Translations under genes and position numbers: made by a program
Notes under the pieces: generated by a model
The model's database searches: none
What the model saw: only the letters and a program-made list of their open reading frames with translations
Told to the model about the DNA's origin: nothing
In this document: one piece after another, positions 52,467 to 61,639 of the stretch
Position numbering within the stretch: position 1 is the first letter of the stretch
Layout of the letters: each line of letters starts with the position of its first letter
NCBI GenBank assembly: GCA_014324045.1
Contig: JACOMY010000024.1
Location: forward strand, 1 to 64,000
DNA: 64,000 bases
Direction of reading: 5' to 3'
From: Rhodospirillales bacterium
GTDB taxonomy: Bacteria; Pseudomonadota; Alphaproteobacteria; Kiloniellales; JACOMY01

Positions 52467-54068
52467 TCACCGGCCCATTGCACGGGCCAGGGCGGTGCGC
52501 ACGGCGGCCGGGTCGTAGGCTTGCCAACGCGCCGCGATATGTTGATCGGGCCTCAGCAGGTAGACGGCGGAGGTGGCAGCCCCTAGATAACGCTCGGCTA
52601 GGGCGCTCCAGCCGTTCTTGGATATGCGCACGACAGTCACCGGCGTTGGACCCAGGTCGAGGCCGTCGGGCAGATCGCAGTCGATCGCCATCAGCGTGAA
52701 GCCACCACCGATCCGGTCCAGCAACCAGCCGTCGGAAGTCGGTGCATCGACCGCGGGGGCACCCGGGCGGGTTTTGGCCGGAAGGCCCGGGTCGTCGGGG
52801 CCGTTGAGGGGCGAGGCGTCGTGAATGGCCGGCAGCGACAAGCGGCCGGAATTTACCAGTGGTCGGGCGAAGGCATAATGCTCGGAAAGATCCAAGACGG
52901 CGTCGCGGAAGAGGCGGCTGGTCTCCGACTTCGGTGTGATGAAGTCGGTGGAGCGGCTGGAGTTCAGGATGTTTTCGTCAGCCGCTTGCACACGCTCCAA
53001 ATCGTAGCTGTCCAGCAGGCTCTCAGGCGCCTTGCCCGCGATCACCAGGGCCAGTTTCCAGCACAGATTGTCAGTGTCCTGAAAGCCGCTGTTGGCGCCG
53101 CGTGCCCCGAAGGGCGAGACTTGGTGCGCGGCATCCCCGGCGAAGAGCACGCGGCCGTGGCGGAAGCGCTCCATACGGCGGCACTGGAAGGTGTAGATTG
53201 AGATCCATTCAAGCTCGAACTTGACCGTCTCGCCCAGCATGGCTTGGAGACGCTTGATCACGCGCTCGGGCTGCTTCTCCAGTTGGTGGTCGATGTCCCA
53301 GCCCAGTTGCAGGTCGATGCGCCAGACCCCGTCGGGTTGTTTGTGCAGCAGCGCCGACTGTCCGCGGTTGAAGGGCGGATCGAACCAGAACCAGCGCTCG
53401 GTGGGGAAATCGGCCTGCATGATCACGTCGGCAATCAGAAAGTTGTCCTCGAACATGCGGCCTCGGAAATCCAGGTTCATCATGGCCCGGATCGGCGAGT
53501 TGGCGCCGTCGCAGGCGATGACCCAATCGGCCTCCAGGCGATAGTTGCCTTCGGGGGTCTCCACCTCCAGGCTGACGCCGTGCTCCGCCGTCTGCAGGTC
53601 GACGACCCGGTTGCGGCCGCGCAGCGTGACGGGGCTGCCGGCATCGGCTAGGGCCTGCAGGCACTGCACCAGATAGTGCTCCAGGTGGTATTGCTGCAGG
53701 TTGACGAAGGCTGGACGCTTGTGGTCTTCCTCCGGCAGCAGGTCGAAATCGTAGACCTGCCGCGCGTCGAAGAAGACCTTGCCGCGGTTCCAGACAACGC
53801 CCTTCTCGACCATGGCATCGCCGCAGCCCAGTCGGTCGAAAATCTCCAGCGGCCGCTTGGCGAAGCATATGGCGCGCGAGCCCCAGCTGACGCGGTCGTT
53901 CTCGTCCAGCACCAGGACCTCGACACCCTGTTGTGCCAGATCGATCGCTGCGGCTAACCCAATCGGACCGGCGCCGACCACCACGACCTTGTGGCGGACC
54001 GGCATCGGCGAATCCTGGTCGGCTGTACGGCGGTAGGGATAGAGTGCTGCTTCGAAGATCTTTTTCAT
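52467..54068 (-). CDS. FAD-dependent aromatic hydroxylase (PF01494, MhpA-like)
   Basis: 533 aa from the ATG at 54068 (an ATG at 54005 just before the FAD motif is possible). The FAD-binding motif is VVVVGAGPIGLAAAIDLAQQ, the second flavin motif is VLFAGDAAHQVSPFGARGAN, and DWVIACDGANSPIR is the DG motif. The C-terminal 150 residues form a thioredoxin-like domain as in class A phenol-type hydroxylases. It hydroxylates an aromatic ring using NAD(P)H and O2. Expected product: a para-diol such as homogentisate or gentisate, given the downstream isomerase and hydrolase. The substrate is not shown by sequence. Confidence 0.87.
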   Translation of the reverse strand: MKKIFEAALYPYRRTADQDSPMPVRHKVVVVGAGPIGLAAAIDLAQQGVEVLVLDENDRVSWGSRAICFAKRPLEIFDRLGCGDAMVEKGVVWNRGKVFFDARQVYDFDLLPEEDHKRPAFVNLQQYHLEHYLVQCLQALADAGSPVTLRGRNRVVDLQTAEHGVSLEVETPEGNYRLEADWVIACDGANSPIRAMMNLDFRGRMFEDNFLIADVIMQADFPTERWFWFDPPFNRGQSALLHKQPDGVWRIDLQLGWDIDHQLEKQPERVIKRLQAMLGETVKFELEWISIYTFQCRRMERFRHGRVLFAGDAAHQVSPFGARGANSGFQDTDNLCWKLALVIAGKAPESLLDSYDLERVQAADENILNSSRSTDFITPKSETSRLFRDAVLDLSEHYAFARPLVNSGRLSLPAIHDASPLNGPDDPGLPAKTRPGAPAVDAPTSDGWLLDRIGGGFTLMAIDCDLPDGLDLGPTPVTVVRISKNGWSALAERYLGAATSAVYLLRPDQHIAARWQAYDPAAVRTALARAMGR

Positions 54069-54084
54069 TATTGTCGCCGCACCG

Positions 54085-55035
54085 TCAGGACTGAAGGGCG
54101 GTCCACATGGCCTGGTCGCGCTCTGCGGTCCAAATCCGCGGAGTGTCGATGCCCAGTGCCTCGTCGTAAGCCCGCGCCACATTGAAGGGCAGGCAGTGCT
54201 CGTAGATCGCGAAATCCCCGAACTTGGGATCGCAGTGCTCGCGGCAAGCGGTCATGGCCTCCTTAAGCGAGCGGCCGGCCGCTGCCGCCGCGGCCACTGG
54301 GCGGTAGGTGCTCTCGACGAAGTCGCGGGTCAGCACCAGGGCTTCGCGCACCTGGTCCGGGCTCACCAGCGCATCGCCGCGGCCGGGGGCTAGGGCGCGT
54401 GGCTGGAATTCGGCGATGCGGTCCAAGGTAATTGGCCAGTCGCGCAGGTGGGCGTCGCCGCAATAGCAGGCAGAGTGGAACTCGACGATATCGCCAGAGA
54501 ACATGACGCCGGCATCCGGAATCCAGGTGACGATATCGCCGGCGGTGTGAGCGCGACCGAGGTGCATCAGGTCGACCCGCCGCTTGCCCAGATAGACCGT
54601 CATCTTGTTCCTGAGGGTCATGGTAGGCCAGGTCAGACCCGGGATCGACTGGTGCGACTGAAAGAGCCGGGGGAAGCGGCCGAACTCGCTGTCCCAGTCC
54701 TCCTGTCCACGCTCGTGGATCATGGCGCGGCAAGTCTCTGACGCGATGATCTGTTCGGCGTCATAGGCTGCCGCACCTAGCACGCGCACGGCATGATAGT
54801 GGCTCAAGACCACGTATTTGACGGGCTTGTCTGTGACCTGACGGATCCGCTCGATCACCTGCTGGGCCATGACCGGCGTAGCCTGAGTATCGACCACCAT
54901 AACACCGTTGTCGCCGATGATGATACCGGTGTTGGGGTCGCCTTCGGCGGTGAAGGCGTAGAGATCTGGGCCCACTTCCGTAAAGGAGATGGTCTTGGCT
55001 TCCGTGTCGCCGGTGGATGCGAATGCCTTGGACAT
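54085..55035 (-). CDS. Metallo-beta-lactamase-fold hydrolase with a variant metal motif
   Basis: 316 aa from the ATG at 55035 (GAGGAAA site). The fold is clear: GIIIGDNGVMVVDTQATP, then VVLSHYHAVRVLGAAAY in place of the usual HxHxDH, then HTAGDIVTWIPDAGVMFSGDIVE. Two canonical ligands (Asp and the last His of HxHxDH) are replaced by Val and Arg, so metal binding must be altered. I have seen the HYHAVRVLGA pattern as a subgroup feature next to aromatic catabolic genes. The role is unknown; hydrolysis of an ester, lactone or thioester intermediate is possible. Confidence 0.8.
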   Translation of the reverse strand: MSKAFASTGDTEAKTISFTEVGPDLYAFTAEGDPNTGIIIGDNGVMVVDTQATPVMAQQVIERIRQVTDKPVKYVVLSHYHAVRVLGAAAYDAEQIIASETCRAMIHERGQEDWDSEFGRFPRLFQSHQSIPGLTWPTMTLRNKMTVYLGKRRVDLMHLGRAHTAGDIVTWIPDAGVMFSGDIVEFHSACYCGDAHLRDWPITLDRIAEFQPRALAPGRGDALVSPDQVREALVLTRDFVESTYRPVAAAAAAGRSLKEAMTACREHCDPKFGDFAIYEHCLPFNVARAYDEALGIDTPRIWTAERDQAMWTALQS

Positions 55036-55067
55036 GTTGTTGGTTTCCTCCGCAGGGGGGTAGCGTC

Positions 55068-56345
55068 TTAAGGGAATTCGGGGGCGGGCAGGATGCGGCC
55101 CTCGCACGTGCCGAATCCGATACGATAGTCCGCTCCCTCAGCCCAGCCGGTTAGGGTGAGGCTGTCGCCGTCCTCAATGAAAGTACGTTGGGCGCCGCCG
55201 GCCAGGGTCAGGGGATGGCGCCCGGCCCAGGTTAGTTCCAGCAAAGAACCAAAGCCCGAGGAATCAGGGCCGGAAACGGTGCCGGAGCCCAACAGGTCGC
55301 CGCTCTCCATCTTGCAGCCGCCGATAGCGTGGTGGGCCAGTTGCTGGGCGGCGCTGTAGTAGAGATGGCGGGCATTGGTCCGGCTTATCCGGGTCGCCTC
55401 GGCGGCACCGTCTGGCTGCATCCAAACCTCCAACTCGATGTCGTAGAGGCCGGGACCGGGTTCCGACAGGTAGGGCAGCAGAGGCTTCTCGCGCGGCGGC
55501 GTTGCCACTCGGAATGGCTCCAACGCAGTCTTGGGCACGATCCAAGGGCTGATGGTGGTGGCGAAGACTTTGGCCTGGAAGGGGCCCAGCGGCTGATATT
55601 CCCAAACTTGGATGTCGCGCGCCGACCAGTCGTTCAGTAGGACATAGCCAAAGATCATGTGGTCCGCCTGCTGCACCGTCAGGGGCCGGCCCATGCGGCT
55701 GGGCAGGCCGACCACAGCGCCCATTTCCAACTCGATGTCCAGGCGCTGGCTGGGGCCGAAGACCGGGGCCTCGGCATCCTTGGGCTTGGTTTGGCCCAAG
55801 GGACGATGGATCTCGGTGCCGCTGACCACAACTGTGGAGGCGCGGCCGTTGTAGCCGACGGGGATATGCAGCCAGTTGGGCGGCAGGGCATTCTCCGGCC
55901 CGCGGAACAGGCTGCCGATGTTGAAGGCATGCTGACGGCCGGCATAGAAGTCGCTGTAACCCTTGACCGCGAAGGGCAGATGCAGGGTCACCTCCGCCCG
56001 TAGCAGCAAAGCAGAGGCGCGGAGGTCTGAATCCTCGCGCAGGGCGGGATCGCCCGCGGTTTCGAGCAACGACGTCAGATGCTCACGGACCTGCGCCCAG
56101 GTGGCTGGGCCCGCCGCCATGAAGCCGTTGAGCGAGCTGGCCGAGAAGAAGGGTCCTGCTGGCAGCCTTCCGAGGAGGCCGGCGGCCTCCAGACCGGCCA
56201 GGTCGAGGACGCAGTCGCCGATGGCCACGCCGCACCGTGGCGCCGCCCCGGGAGGACTGAACACCCCGTAAGGCAGGTTTTGCAGCGGGAAGGGCGTAGC
56301 GTGCGTCGCTGCGCTTTCGACCCAACTCTTTCGGCCGTCAACCAT
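55068..56345 (-). CDS. fahA: Fumarylacetoacetase
   Basis: 425 aa from the ATG at 56345 with a strong AAGGAGGAG site. It is full-length FAH with the N-terminal SH3-like domain (LPYGVFSPPGAAPRCGVAIG). Catalytic-domain landmarks: VKGYSDFYAGRQHAFNIG, the metal ligands in RLDIELEMG, LLNDWSARDIQ, PLGPFQAKVFATTISPW and GCKMESGDLLGSGTVSGP. It cleaves fumarylacetoacetate to fumarate and acetoacetate. As first gene of the operon behind the MarR palindrome it sets the pathway type: homogentisate-like rather than catechol-like. Confidence 0.94.
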   Translation of the reverse strand: MVDGRKSWVESAATHATPFPLQNLPYGVFSPPGAAPRCGVAIGDCVLDLAGLEAAGLLGRLPAGPFFSASSLNGFMAAGPATWAQVREHLTSLLETAGDPALREDSDLRASALLLRAEVTLHLPFAVKGYSDFYAGRQHAFNIGSLFRGPENALPPNWLHIPVGYNGRASTVVVSGTEIHRPLGQTKPKDAEAPVFGPSQRLDIELEMGAVVGLPSRMGRPLTVQQADHMIFGYVLLNDWSARDIQVWEYQPLGPFQAKVFATTISPWIVPKTALEPFRVATPPREKPLLPYLSEPGPGLYDIELEVWMQPDGAAEATRISRTNARHLYYSAAQQLAHHAIGGCKMESGDLLGSGTVSGPDSSGFGSLLELTWAGRHPLTLAGGAQRTFIEDGDSLTLTGWAEGADYRIGFGTCEGRILPAPEFP

Positions 56346-56380
56346 GATCGCTCCTCCTTGCCAACCATTCCCTCGGAAAT

Positions 56381-56398
56381 TAATTTCATATGAAATTA
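56381..56398. promoter_or_regulatory. 18-bp perfect palindrome, probable MarR operator
   Basis: TAATTTCATATGAAATTA lies 36 bp before the fahA ATG and about 150 bp before the divergent marR ATG, in an AT-rich promoter. MarR proteins bind palindromes of this size overlapping promoters. Assignment is by symmetry and position. Confidence 0.75.
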
Positions 56399-56546
56399 TA
56401 TCAAGAAAAAAACTGAGCAATCTCTATAGCTATGGCTTAGGTGCATCTGGAGAAGCCGAGGAACATTCAAGCGATAGGAAAATTTGCAACTCCTTTCTCT
56501 TGAAACTAAATCAATCGCTTTAGCGAACAGTGCTATAGGAGTGCCT

Positions 56547-57041
56547 ATGGCGAAGGAAGCAGCGAGCGAGCTTGATGGCGAGACGGTGCACGGCGATGCG
56601 CGCGCCTTCGACCTGCGCAGTTTCTTTCCCTACCTAGTGCGGACCTACTATCAGGCGGTCAGCGCCTCGGTAACCCAGATCTATGGGCCTCTGCACGGCC
56701 TCAGCGTCTCGGAATGGCGTACCATGGCGGTCTTGGGTTCGCATCGGGTGCTTTCTGCCAGCGAGATTGTCGAACGTTCCAGCATGGACCGCGTGGCCGT
56801 CAGCCGCGCCATCAAGGGATTGCGCGAGGCCGGCCTCTTGAAGCGCGACATCGACGGAGACGATCAGCGGCGTGCAGTCTTGCGCCTGACCCCTAAGGGA
56901 TCGGCGGTCTTCCACGATCTGGTGCCCCGCGTGCGCGCTTTGGAAGAAGACCTGCTGGCCGGCCTCAGCGCCAAAGAGCGCCAGACCTTGCTGTCTCTCA
57001 TGGCGCGCGTCCGCGACAACGCTCTGTCGCTAGCCGGGTGA
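56547..57041 (+). CDS. MarR-family transcriptional regulator
   Basis: 164 aa from the ATG at 56547 (TAGGAG site). The winged HTH is LSASEIVERSSMDRVAVSRAI with the wing DIDGDDQRRAVLRLTPKG, which has the conserved Asp/Arg pair. It is divergent from the aromatic operon, so it is probably a repressor released by the aromatic acid or its thioester, as with HpaR/HmgR-type regulators. It is followed in the same direction by an RND pump that may share its control. Confidence 0.92.
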   Translation: MAKEAASELDGETVHGDARAFDLRSFFPYLVRTYYQAVSASVTQIYGPLHGLSVSEWRTMAVLGSHRVLSASEIVERSSMDRVAVSRAIKGLREAGLLKRDIDGDDQRRAVLRLTPKGSAVFHDLVPRVRALEEDLLAGLSAKERQTLLSLMARVRDNALSLAG

Positions 57042-57133
57042 GAGTGCCCGCGGACCTTGGACGAGGTCTAAATTTCTCGCATTGTGGCAGGCTAAACGTT
57101 GTTCCTCCCTTTTTTCGGTCTAGAATCGCGAGC

Positions 57134-58243
57134 ATGAAATACAAAAAGCTCCAACGTGCGGCCGGACGGTGGCATTGGCGCGCCGGCTGTGTGGCTGTTG
57201 CGCTATCGTTCCCATGCCTCCAGCCCTCCATAGCGCAGCAGCTGACCCAGGTGATCGTCGAGCAGGTGCGCCTGGACGATTTTCAAGACCGGGTCGAGGC
57301 TCTGGGCACGCTCAAGGCCAACGAATCGGTAGAACTGACGGCCAAAGTCACCGACCGGGTTGTCGCCATCGACTTCGTAAGCGGGCAGGAGGTCAGAAAA
57401 GGCGACGTTCTGGTCCGGATGACCAACGACGAACAGAGCGCGCTCTTGGAGGAAGCGCGCTCCACTAGGGACGAAGCGAAAGAGCAGTACGACCGCGTGC
57501 GGCCGTTGGCTGAACGCGGCTACGCGACGGGTGCGCAACTGGACGAACGGCAGCGGGAGCACGAGACTGCCAAAGCACGCTATCTCGCTATGCAGATCCG
57601 TATGGACGATCGCCTGGTGATCGCGCCCTTCGACGGCGTGGTGGGGCTGCGCAATATCTCGGTCGGAGCCCTGGTTGGGCCGGGGACAGTCATCACCACC
57701 TTGAACGACCTCTCCAAAATGAAATTGGATTTCTCGGTGCCGGCAACCTTCTTGACCGCCCTGAGGCCGGGGCTGCCGCTGAAGGCGCGCTCCACGGCCT
57801 TAGGCGATAAGGTCTTCGAGGGCTTCGTCTCCTCCCTCGACAATCAGATCGATCCCATCACCCGCTCGATCAAGGTGCGTGCTTTAATCAATAATCCCGA
57901 GCGGCTGCTGAGACCTGGCCTGTCGATGAGTGTCGAACTGGAGAAAGATCCGCGCGAAACCCTGGTAATTTCGGAGGAGGCCTTGGTGCGCCGTGCCGGG
58001 CAGAGCTACGTCTTCGTCGTTGTCGCCGCGCCTGAGGGTGGCGAGATGGTGGAGCAGCGCCGGGTTCAGATCGGCAGCCGGCGCGCTGGCGAAGTGGAGG
58101 TCTTATCCGGTTTGGAGCAGGGCGACTTCGTCATCACGCACGGCACCATTAAGGTGCGCCCCGGACAGCGGGTGACCATTGCGGCCGAGCAGGCTTCCGA
58201 TGTCGAGGTTCGCGATATGATCCGCAAGAAACCTTCGACGTGA
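57134..58243 (+). CDS. RND efflux periplasmic adaptor (membrane fusion protein)
   Basis: 369 aa from the ATG at 57134; the longer ORF start is within marR. An uncleaved or signal-type hydrophobic start is followed by the biotinyl-lipoyl-like half motif VVAIDFVSGQEVRKGDVLVR, a coiled-coil hairpin (residues about 95-145) and APFDGVVGLRNISVGALVGPG. It links the inner-membrane pump to an outer-membrane channel. No TolC-type gene is adjacent. It lies 92 nt after marR and 27 nt before the permease. Confidence 0.9.
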   Translation: MKYKKLQRAAGRWHWRAGCVAVALSFPCLQPSIAQQLTQVIVEQVRLDDFQDRVEALGTLKANESVELTAKVTDRVVAIDFVSGQEVRKGDVLVRMTNDEQSALLEEARSTRDEAKEQYDRVRPLAERGYATGAQLDERQREHETAKARYLAMQIRMDDRLVIAPFDGVVGLRNISVGALVGPGTVITTLNDLSKMKLDFSVPATFLTALRPGLPLKARSTALGDKVFEGFVSSLDNQIDPITRSIKVRALINNPERLLRPGLSMSVELEKDPRETLVISEEALVRRAGQSYVFVVVAAPEGGEMVEQRRVQIGSRRAGEVEVLSGLEQGDFVITHGTIKVRPGQRVTIAAEQASDVEVRDMIRKKPST

Positions 58244-58270
58244 TCGGTCCCGGAATAGAAGGCTAGGGCC

Positions 58271-61200
58271 ATGTGGCTGTCGGATCTTTCAGTGACGCGA
58301 CCGGTCTTCTCTGCCGTTCTGGCCCTGCTGCTGATCGCCTTCGGTCTGGTTGCTTACGAGCGCTTGCCCTTACGCGAGTATCCGGATATCGACCCGCCGG
58401 TGGTCTCGGTCGAAGTGGCCTATCCCGGTGCCTCGGCCACGGTGGTCGAAAGCCGGATCACCGAACTGATCGAGGGTCGCATTGCCGGCATTGAGGGCAT
58501 CGAGTCGATCTCCTCGTCAAGTAGAGACGGGCGCTCGGACGTGGTGATCGAATTCAACGTCTCGCGCGATATCGATGCGGCAGCCAACGACGTGCGCGAC
58601 CGGGTATCCGGCATCCTCGACAATCTGCCGCCTGAAGCCGATCCGCCGGAGATTCAGAAGGTCGATTCCAACCAAGACGTCATCATGTGGCTAAACCTTA
58701 CCAACACGGAGATGACGGTTCCAGAACTCACCGACTATGCTAACCGCTATTTGGTTGACCGCTTCTCCATTCTCGACGGCGTGGCTCGGGCCCGGGTCGG
58801 CGGACAGCAAGGCTATGCCATGCGGATTTGGCTAGATCGGCAGGCGCTGGCGGCTAGGGGCCTGACCGCGAATGACGTAGAGATGGCGCTGAGGGCCGAG
58901 AACGTCGAGCTGCCGGCAGGCTCCATCGAATCCTATACAACTCAGTTCGGTGTGCGGATCGAACGCTCCTTCCGAACAGCGCAGGACTTTGCCAATCTCG
59001 TTCTGGCCCGCGGCGAAGACGGCTACCTGATCCGCTTGGGCGACGTGGGGGAGGTAGAATTGGGCACGGAAGAAGACCGGACCTTCTTCCGCGGCAACCG
59101 GGTGCCGATGGTGGGCATCGGCATCGTCAAGCAGTCGACCGCCAACACGGTAGAGGTGGCCCGGCTGGTGCACGACGAAGCTGTTCGACTGAACAGGGTT
59201 CTGCCCAGCGGCATGTCGATCGAACAAAGCTACGATACCTCGGTCTTCATCGAGAGCGCCATTGACGAGGTCTACAAGACCCTCTTCATCGCTATCGCCC
59301 TGGTGGTGCTGGTGATCTTCCTCTTTCTAGGCAGCTTCCGCGCCATGCTGGTGCCGGCGGTGACGGTGCCGGTCTCTTTGATCGCCACCTTCATCGTTCT
59401 TCTGATTTTAGGATTCTCCGTTAATCTTCTGACATTGCTGGCAATGGTCTTAGCGATTGGTATGGTCATCGACGATGCCGTCGTGGTGCTGGAGAATATT
59501 CACCGTCGCATCTTACAGTACGGCGAGTCGCCTCTGGTTGCCGCCTTCGAAGGCACCCGCGAGGTGGGCTTCGCAGTGATCGCCACCACCCTGGTGCTCA
59601 TCGCGGTCTTTGTGCCCATCGCCTTCCTGGAAGGCAACGTCGGGCGGCTCTTTTCCGAGTTCGCATTGACCATGGCGGCGGCGGTGGCCTTCTCCAGCCT
59701 GGTCGCGCTATCGCTTTCGCCCATGCTGGCTTCACAGTTGCTGGCACCGCGCGAGAAGGAGAGGGCGCTGGCACGAATCGTCGACCGGGTCTTCCAGGCG
59801 GTGCGGCGGATCTATGCGATAACTCTGGTCGCGGCCTTGCGTCTGCGCTGGCTGGTGGTTTTGATCTTTGTCTTTTCTGTCGCCGCCACGGCTTGGCTCT
59901 ACAAGCAAATCCCGAATGAGCACGCACCGAAGGAAGACCGCGGCGCTTTCTTCGTCCTGGTGAACGGTCCGGAGGGCGCGACCTATGCGTTCATGGAAGA
60001 CTACATGAACGAGATCGAGGCGCGTCTCATGCCGCTGGTCGAATCGGGGGAGATCACCCGCCTTTTGGTGCGGGCGCCACGCGCTTTCGGTACAATTGAG
60101 ACCTTCAACCACGGTATCGTTATCATCGTGCTGAACGATTGGGGCGAACGCCGCAGCGGTTGGGCCATCATGGGAGACATCCGGGCACGCCTCGCCGATC
60201 TGCCCGGCGTGGTAGCCTTCCCGGTAATGCGGCAGGGCTTCGGTCAGCGGGTGAAGAAGCCCGTTCAATTCGTGATCGGCGGCGGCGGCTGGGACGAACT
60301 CGTCGAGTGGCGTGACATCTTCTTGACGGCATTGGAGAAAGATAATCCCGGCTTGATAGGCATCGACTACGATTACAAGGAGACTAAGCCGCAGCTTAAG
60401 GTAGAGATTGACTACGACCGCGCGGCCGAGCTGGGAGTGACAGTCTCGGCCATCGGCCGCACCCTGGAGACCATGCTTGGCTCTCGACGGGTGACAACCT
60501 TCATCGATTCCGGCGAGGAGTACGATGTCATCCTGGAGGGCGATCGCTCGAACCAGAACACGGCCGACGACTTGACCAACATCCATGTGCGTTCGGACCG
60601 TAGCGGCGCCCTGATTCCGCTGTCCAATCTACTGACGGTGACCGAATCGGCGGCATCCAACTCGCTCGACCGCTACAACCGCATCCGCGCCATCACCATC
60701 GAGGCCAATCTGGCCGATGGCCTGGCCTTGGGCGATGCCCTCTCACATCTGGAAATGCTGGTGGACGCCAATCTGCCGGAAGAGGTCATCGTCGACTACA
60801 AGGGCCAGTCCCTGGAACTACGCCATTCCTCGGAATCTCTCCTCTTCGTCTTTGTGCTGGGAATCCTGGTGGTCTTCCTGGTGCTGGCAGCTCAGTTCGA
60901 GAGCTGGATCCACCCCTTGGTGATCATGCTGACCGTGCCGCTGGCGGTGGGCGGTGGGCTGCTGGGGATCTACTCGACCGGCGGGACCCTCAATCTCTAC
61001 AGCCAGATCGGTCTCATAATGCTGATCGGCTTGGCAGCCAAGAACGGCATCTTGATCGTAGAGTTTGCCAACCGACTGCGCGATGCAGGGCGGGCCTTCG
61101 ACGATGCCCTCTACGAGGCCGCGCTGACCCGTCTGCGCCCGATCATCATGACTTCCATCACCACGGCGGCGGGCGCGATTCCCTTGATCCTCTCTGGCGG

Positions 61201-61396
61201 TGCCGGGGCCGAGACGCGTTTCGTGATCGGTGTGGTGGTCTTGGCTGGCGTGCTGGTCTCTACCTTCCTCACTCTCTATGTCGTGCCTGTGGCCTATGGC
61301 CTCTTGGCACGGCGGACCGGGTCGCCCGGCGCGGTGCGGAGGCGTCTGGAGGCGGAACGCAGATCGTCGAGCCTGGGCAAGGAAGCAGCGGAGTAG
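58271..61396 (+). CDS. RND efflux permease (AcrB/MexB superfamily)
   Basis: 1041 aa with 12 membrane segments and two large periplasmic loops. It opens MWLSDLSVTRPVFSAVLALL and has the transmembrane-4 motif LLAMVLAIGMVIDDAVVVLENI, whose adjacent Asp residues carry protons. YPGASATVVESRITELIEG and the C-terminal GLAAKNGILIVEFAN are also typical. It is probably a multidrug or organic-solvent exporter (HAE1-like); export of aromatic intermediates is plausible from the MarR linkage. Full length. Confidence 0.93.
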   Translation: MWLSDLSVTRPVFSAVLALLLIAFGLVAYERLPLREYPDIDPPVVSVEVAYPGASATVVESRITELIEGRIAGIEGIESISSSSRDGRSDVVIEFNVSRDIDAAANDVRDRVSGILDNLPPEADPPEIQKVDSNQDVIMWLNLTNTEMTVPELTDYANRYLVDRFSILDGVARARVGGQQGYAMRIWLDRQALAARGLTANDVEMALRAENVELPAGSIESYTTQFGVRIERSFRTAQDFANLVLARGEDGYLIRLGDVGEVELGTEEDRTFFRGNRVPMVGIGIVKQSTANTVEVARLVHDEAVRLNRVLPSGMSIEQSYDTSVFIESAIDEVYKTLFIAIALVVLVIFLFLGSFRAMLVPAVTVPVSLIATFIVLLILGFSVNLLTLLAMVLAIGMVIDDAVVVLENIHRRILQYGESPLVAAFEGTREVGFAVIATTLVLIAVFVPIAFLEGNVGRLFSEFALTMAAAVAFSSLVALSLSPMLASQLLAPREKERALARIVDRVFQAVRRIYAITLVAALRLRWLVVLIFVFSVAATAWLYKQIPNEHAPKEDRGAFFVLVNGPEGATYAFMEDYMNEIEARLMPLVESGEITRLLVRAPRAFGTIETFNHGIVIIVLNDWGERRSGWAIMGDIRARLADLPGVVAFPVMRQGFGQRVKKPVQFVIGGGGWDELVEWRDIFLTALEKDNPGLIGIDYDYKETKPQLKVEIDYDRAAELGVTVSAIGRTLETMLGSRRVTTFIDSGEEYDVILEGDRSNQNTADDLTNIHVRSDRSGALIPLSNLLTVTESAASNSLDRYNRIRAITIEANLADGLALGDALSHLEMLVDANLPEEVIVDYKGQSLELRHSSESLLFVFVLGILVVFLVLAAQFESWIHPLVIMLTVPLAVGGGLLGIYSTGGTLNLYSQIGLIMLIGLAAKNGILIVEFANRLRDAGRAFDDALYEAALTRLRPIIMTSITTAAGAIPLILSGGAGAETRFVIGVVVLAGVLVSTFLTLYVVPVAYGLLARRTGSPGAVRRRLEAERRSSSLGKEAAE

Positions 61397-61639
61397 TGGT
61401 AATGGAGGGTAAAGCAAGATGGTCTTGTCTACTCCCTGGCAGCAGATCGGTGGGGCGCCGAAGGCTTCGCAACTGCCGTTTGCGCCGCTTGGAAGCCATC
61501 TGCCGCGATGGCGAAGCTGACCGCTCCCCGATCCTTCTGCTCCGCTATTCCCGGCTTCCGATCTGCCATCGCTTACCGCTTGTTGAACCGGAACCCTGCC
61601 CCGATGCAATTTCCGCTTCGGTCACAGAAAGAAGATCCC

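Noticed and set aside
61397-61639. trp leader, attenuator or trpF remnant before trpB
   Set aside because: No Trp-rich leader peptide, no alternative hairpins and no TrpF motif in any frame.
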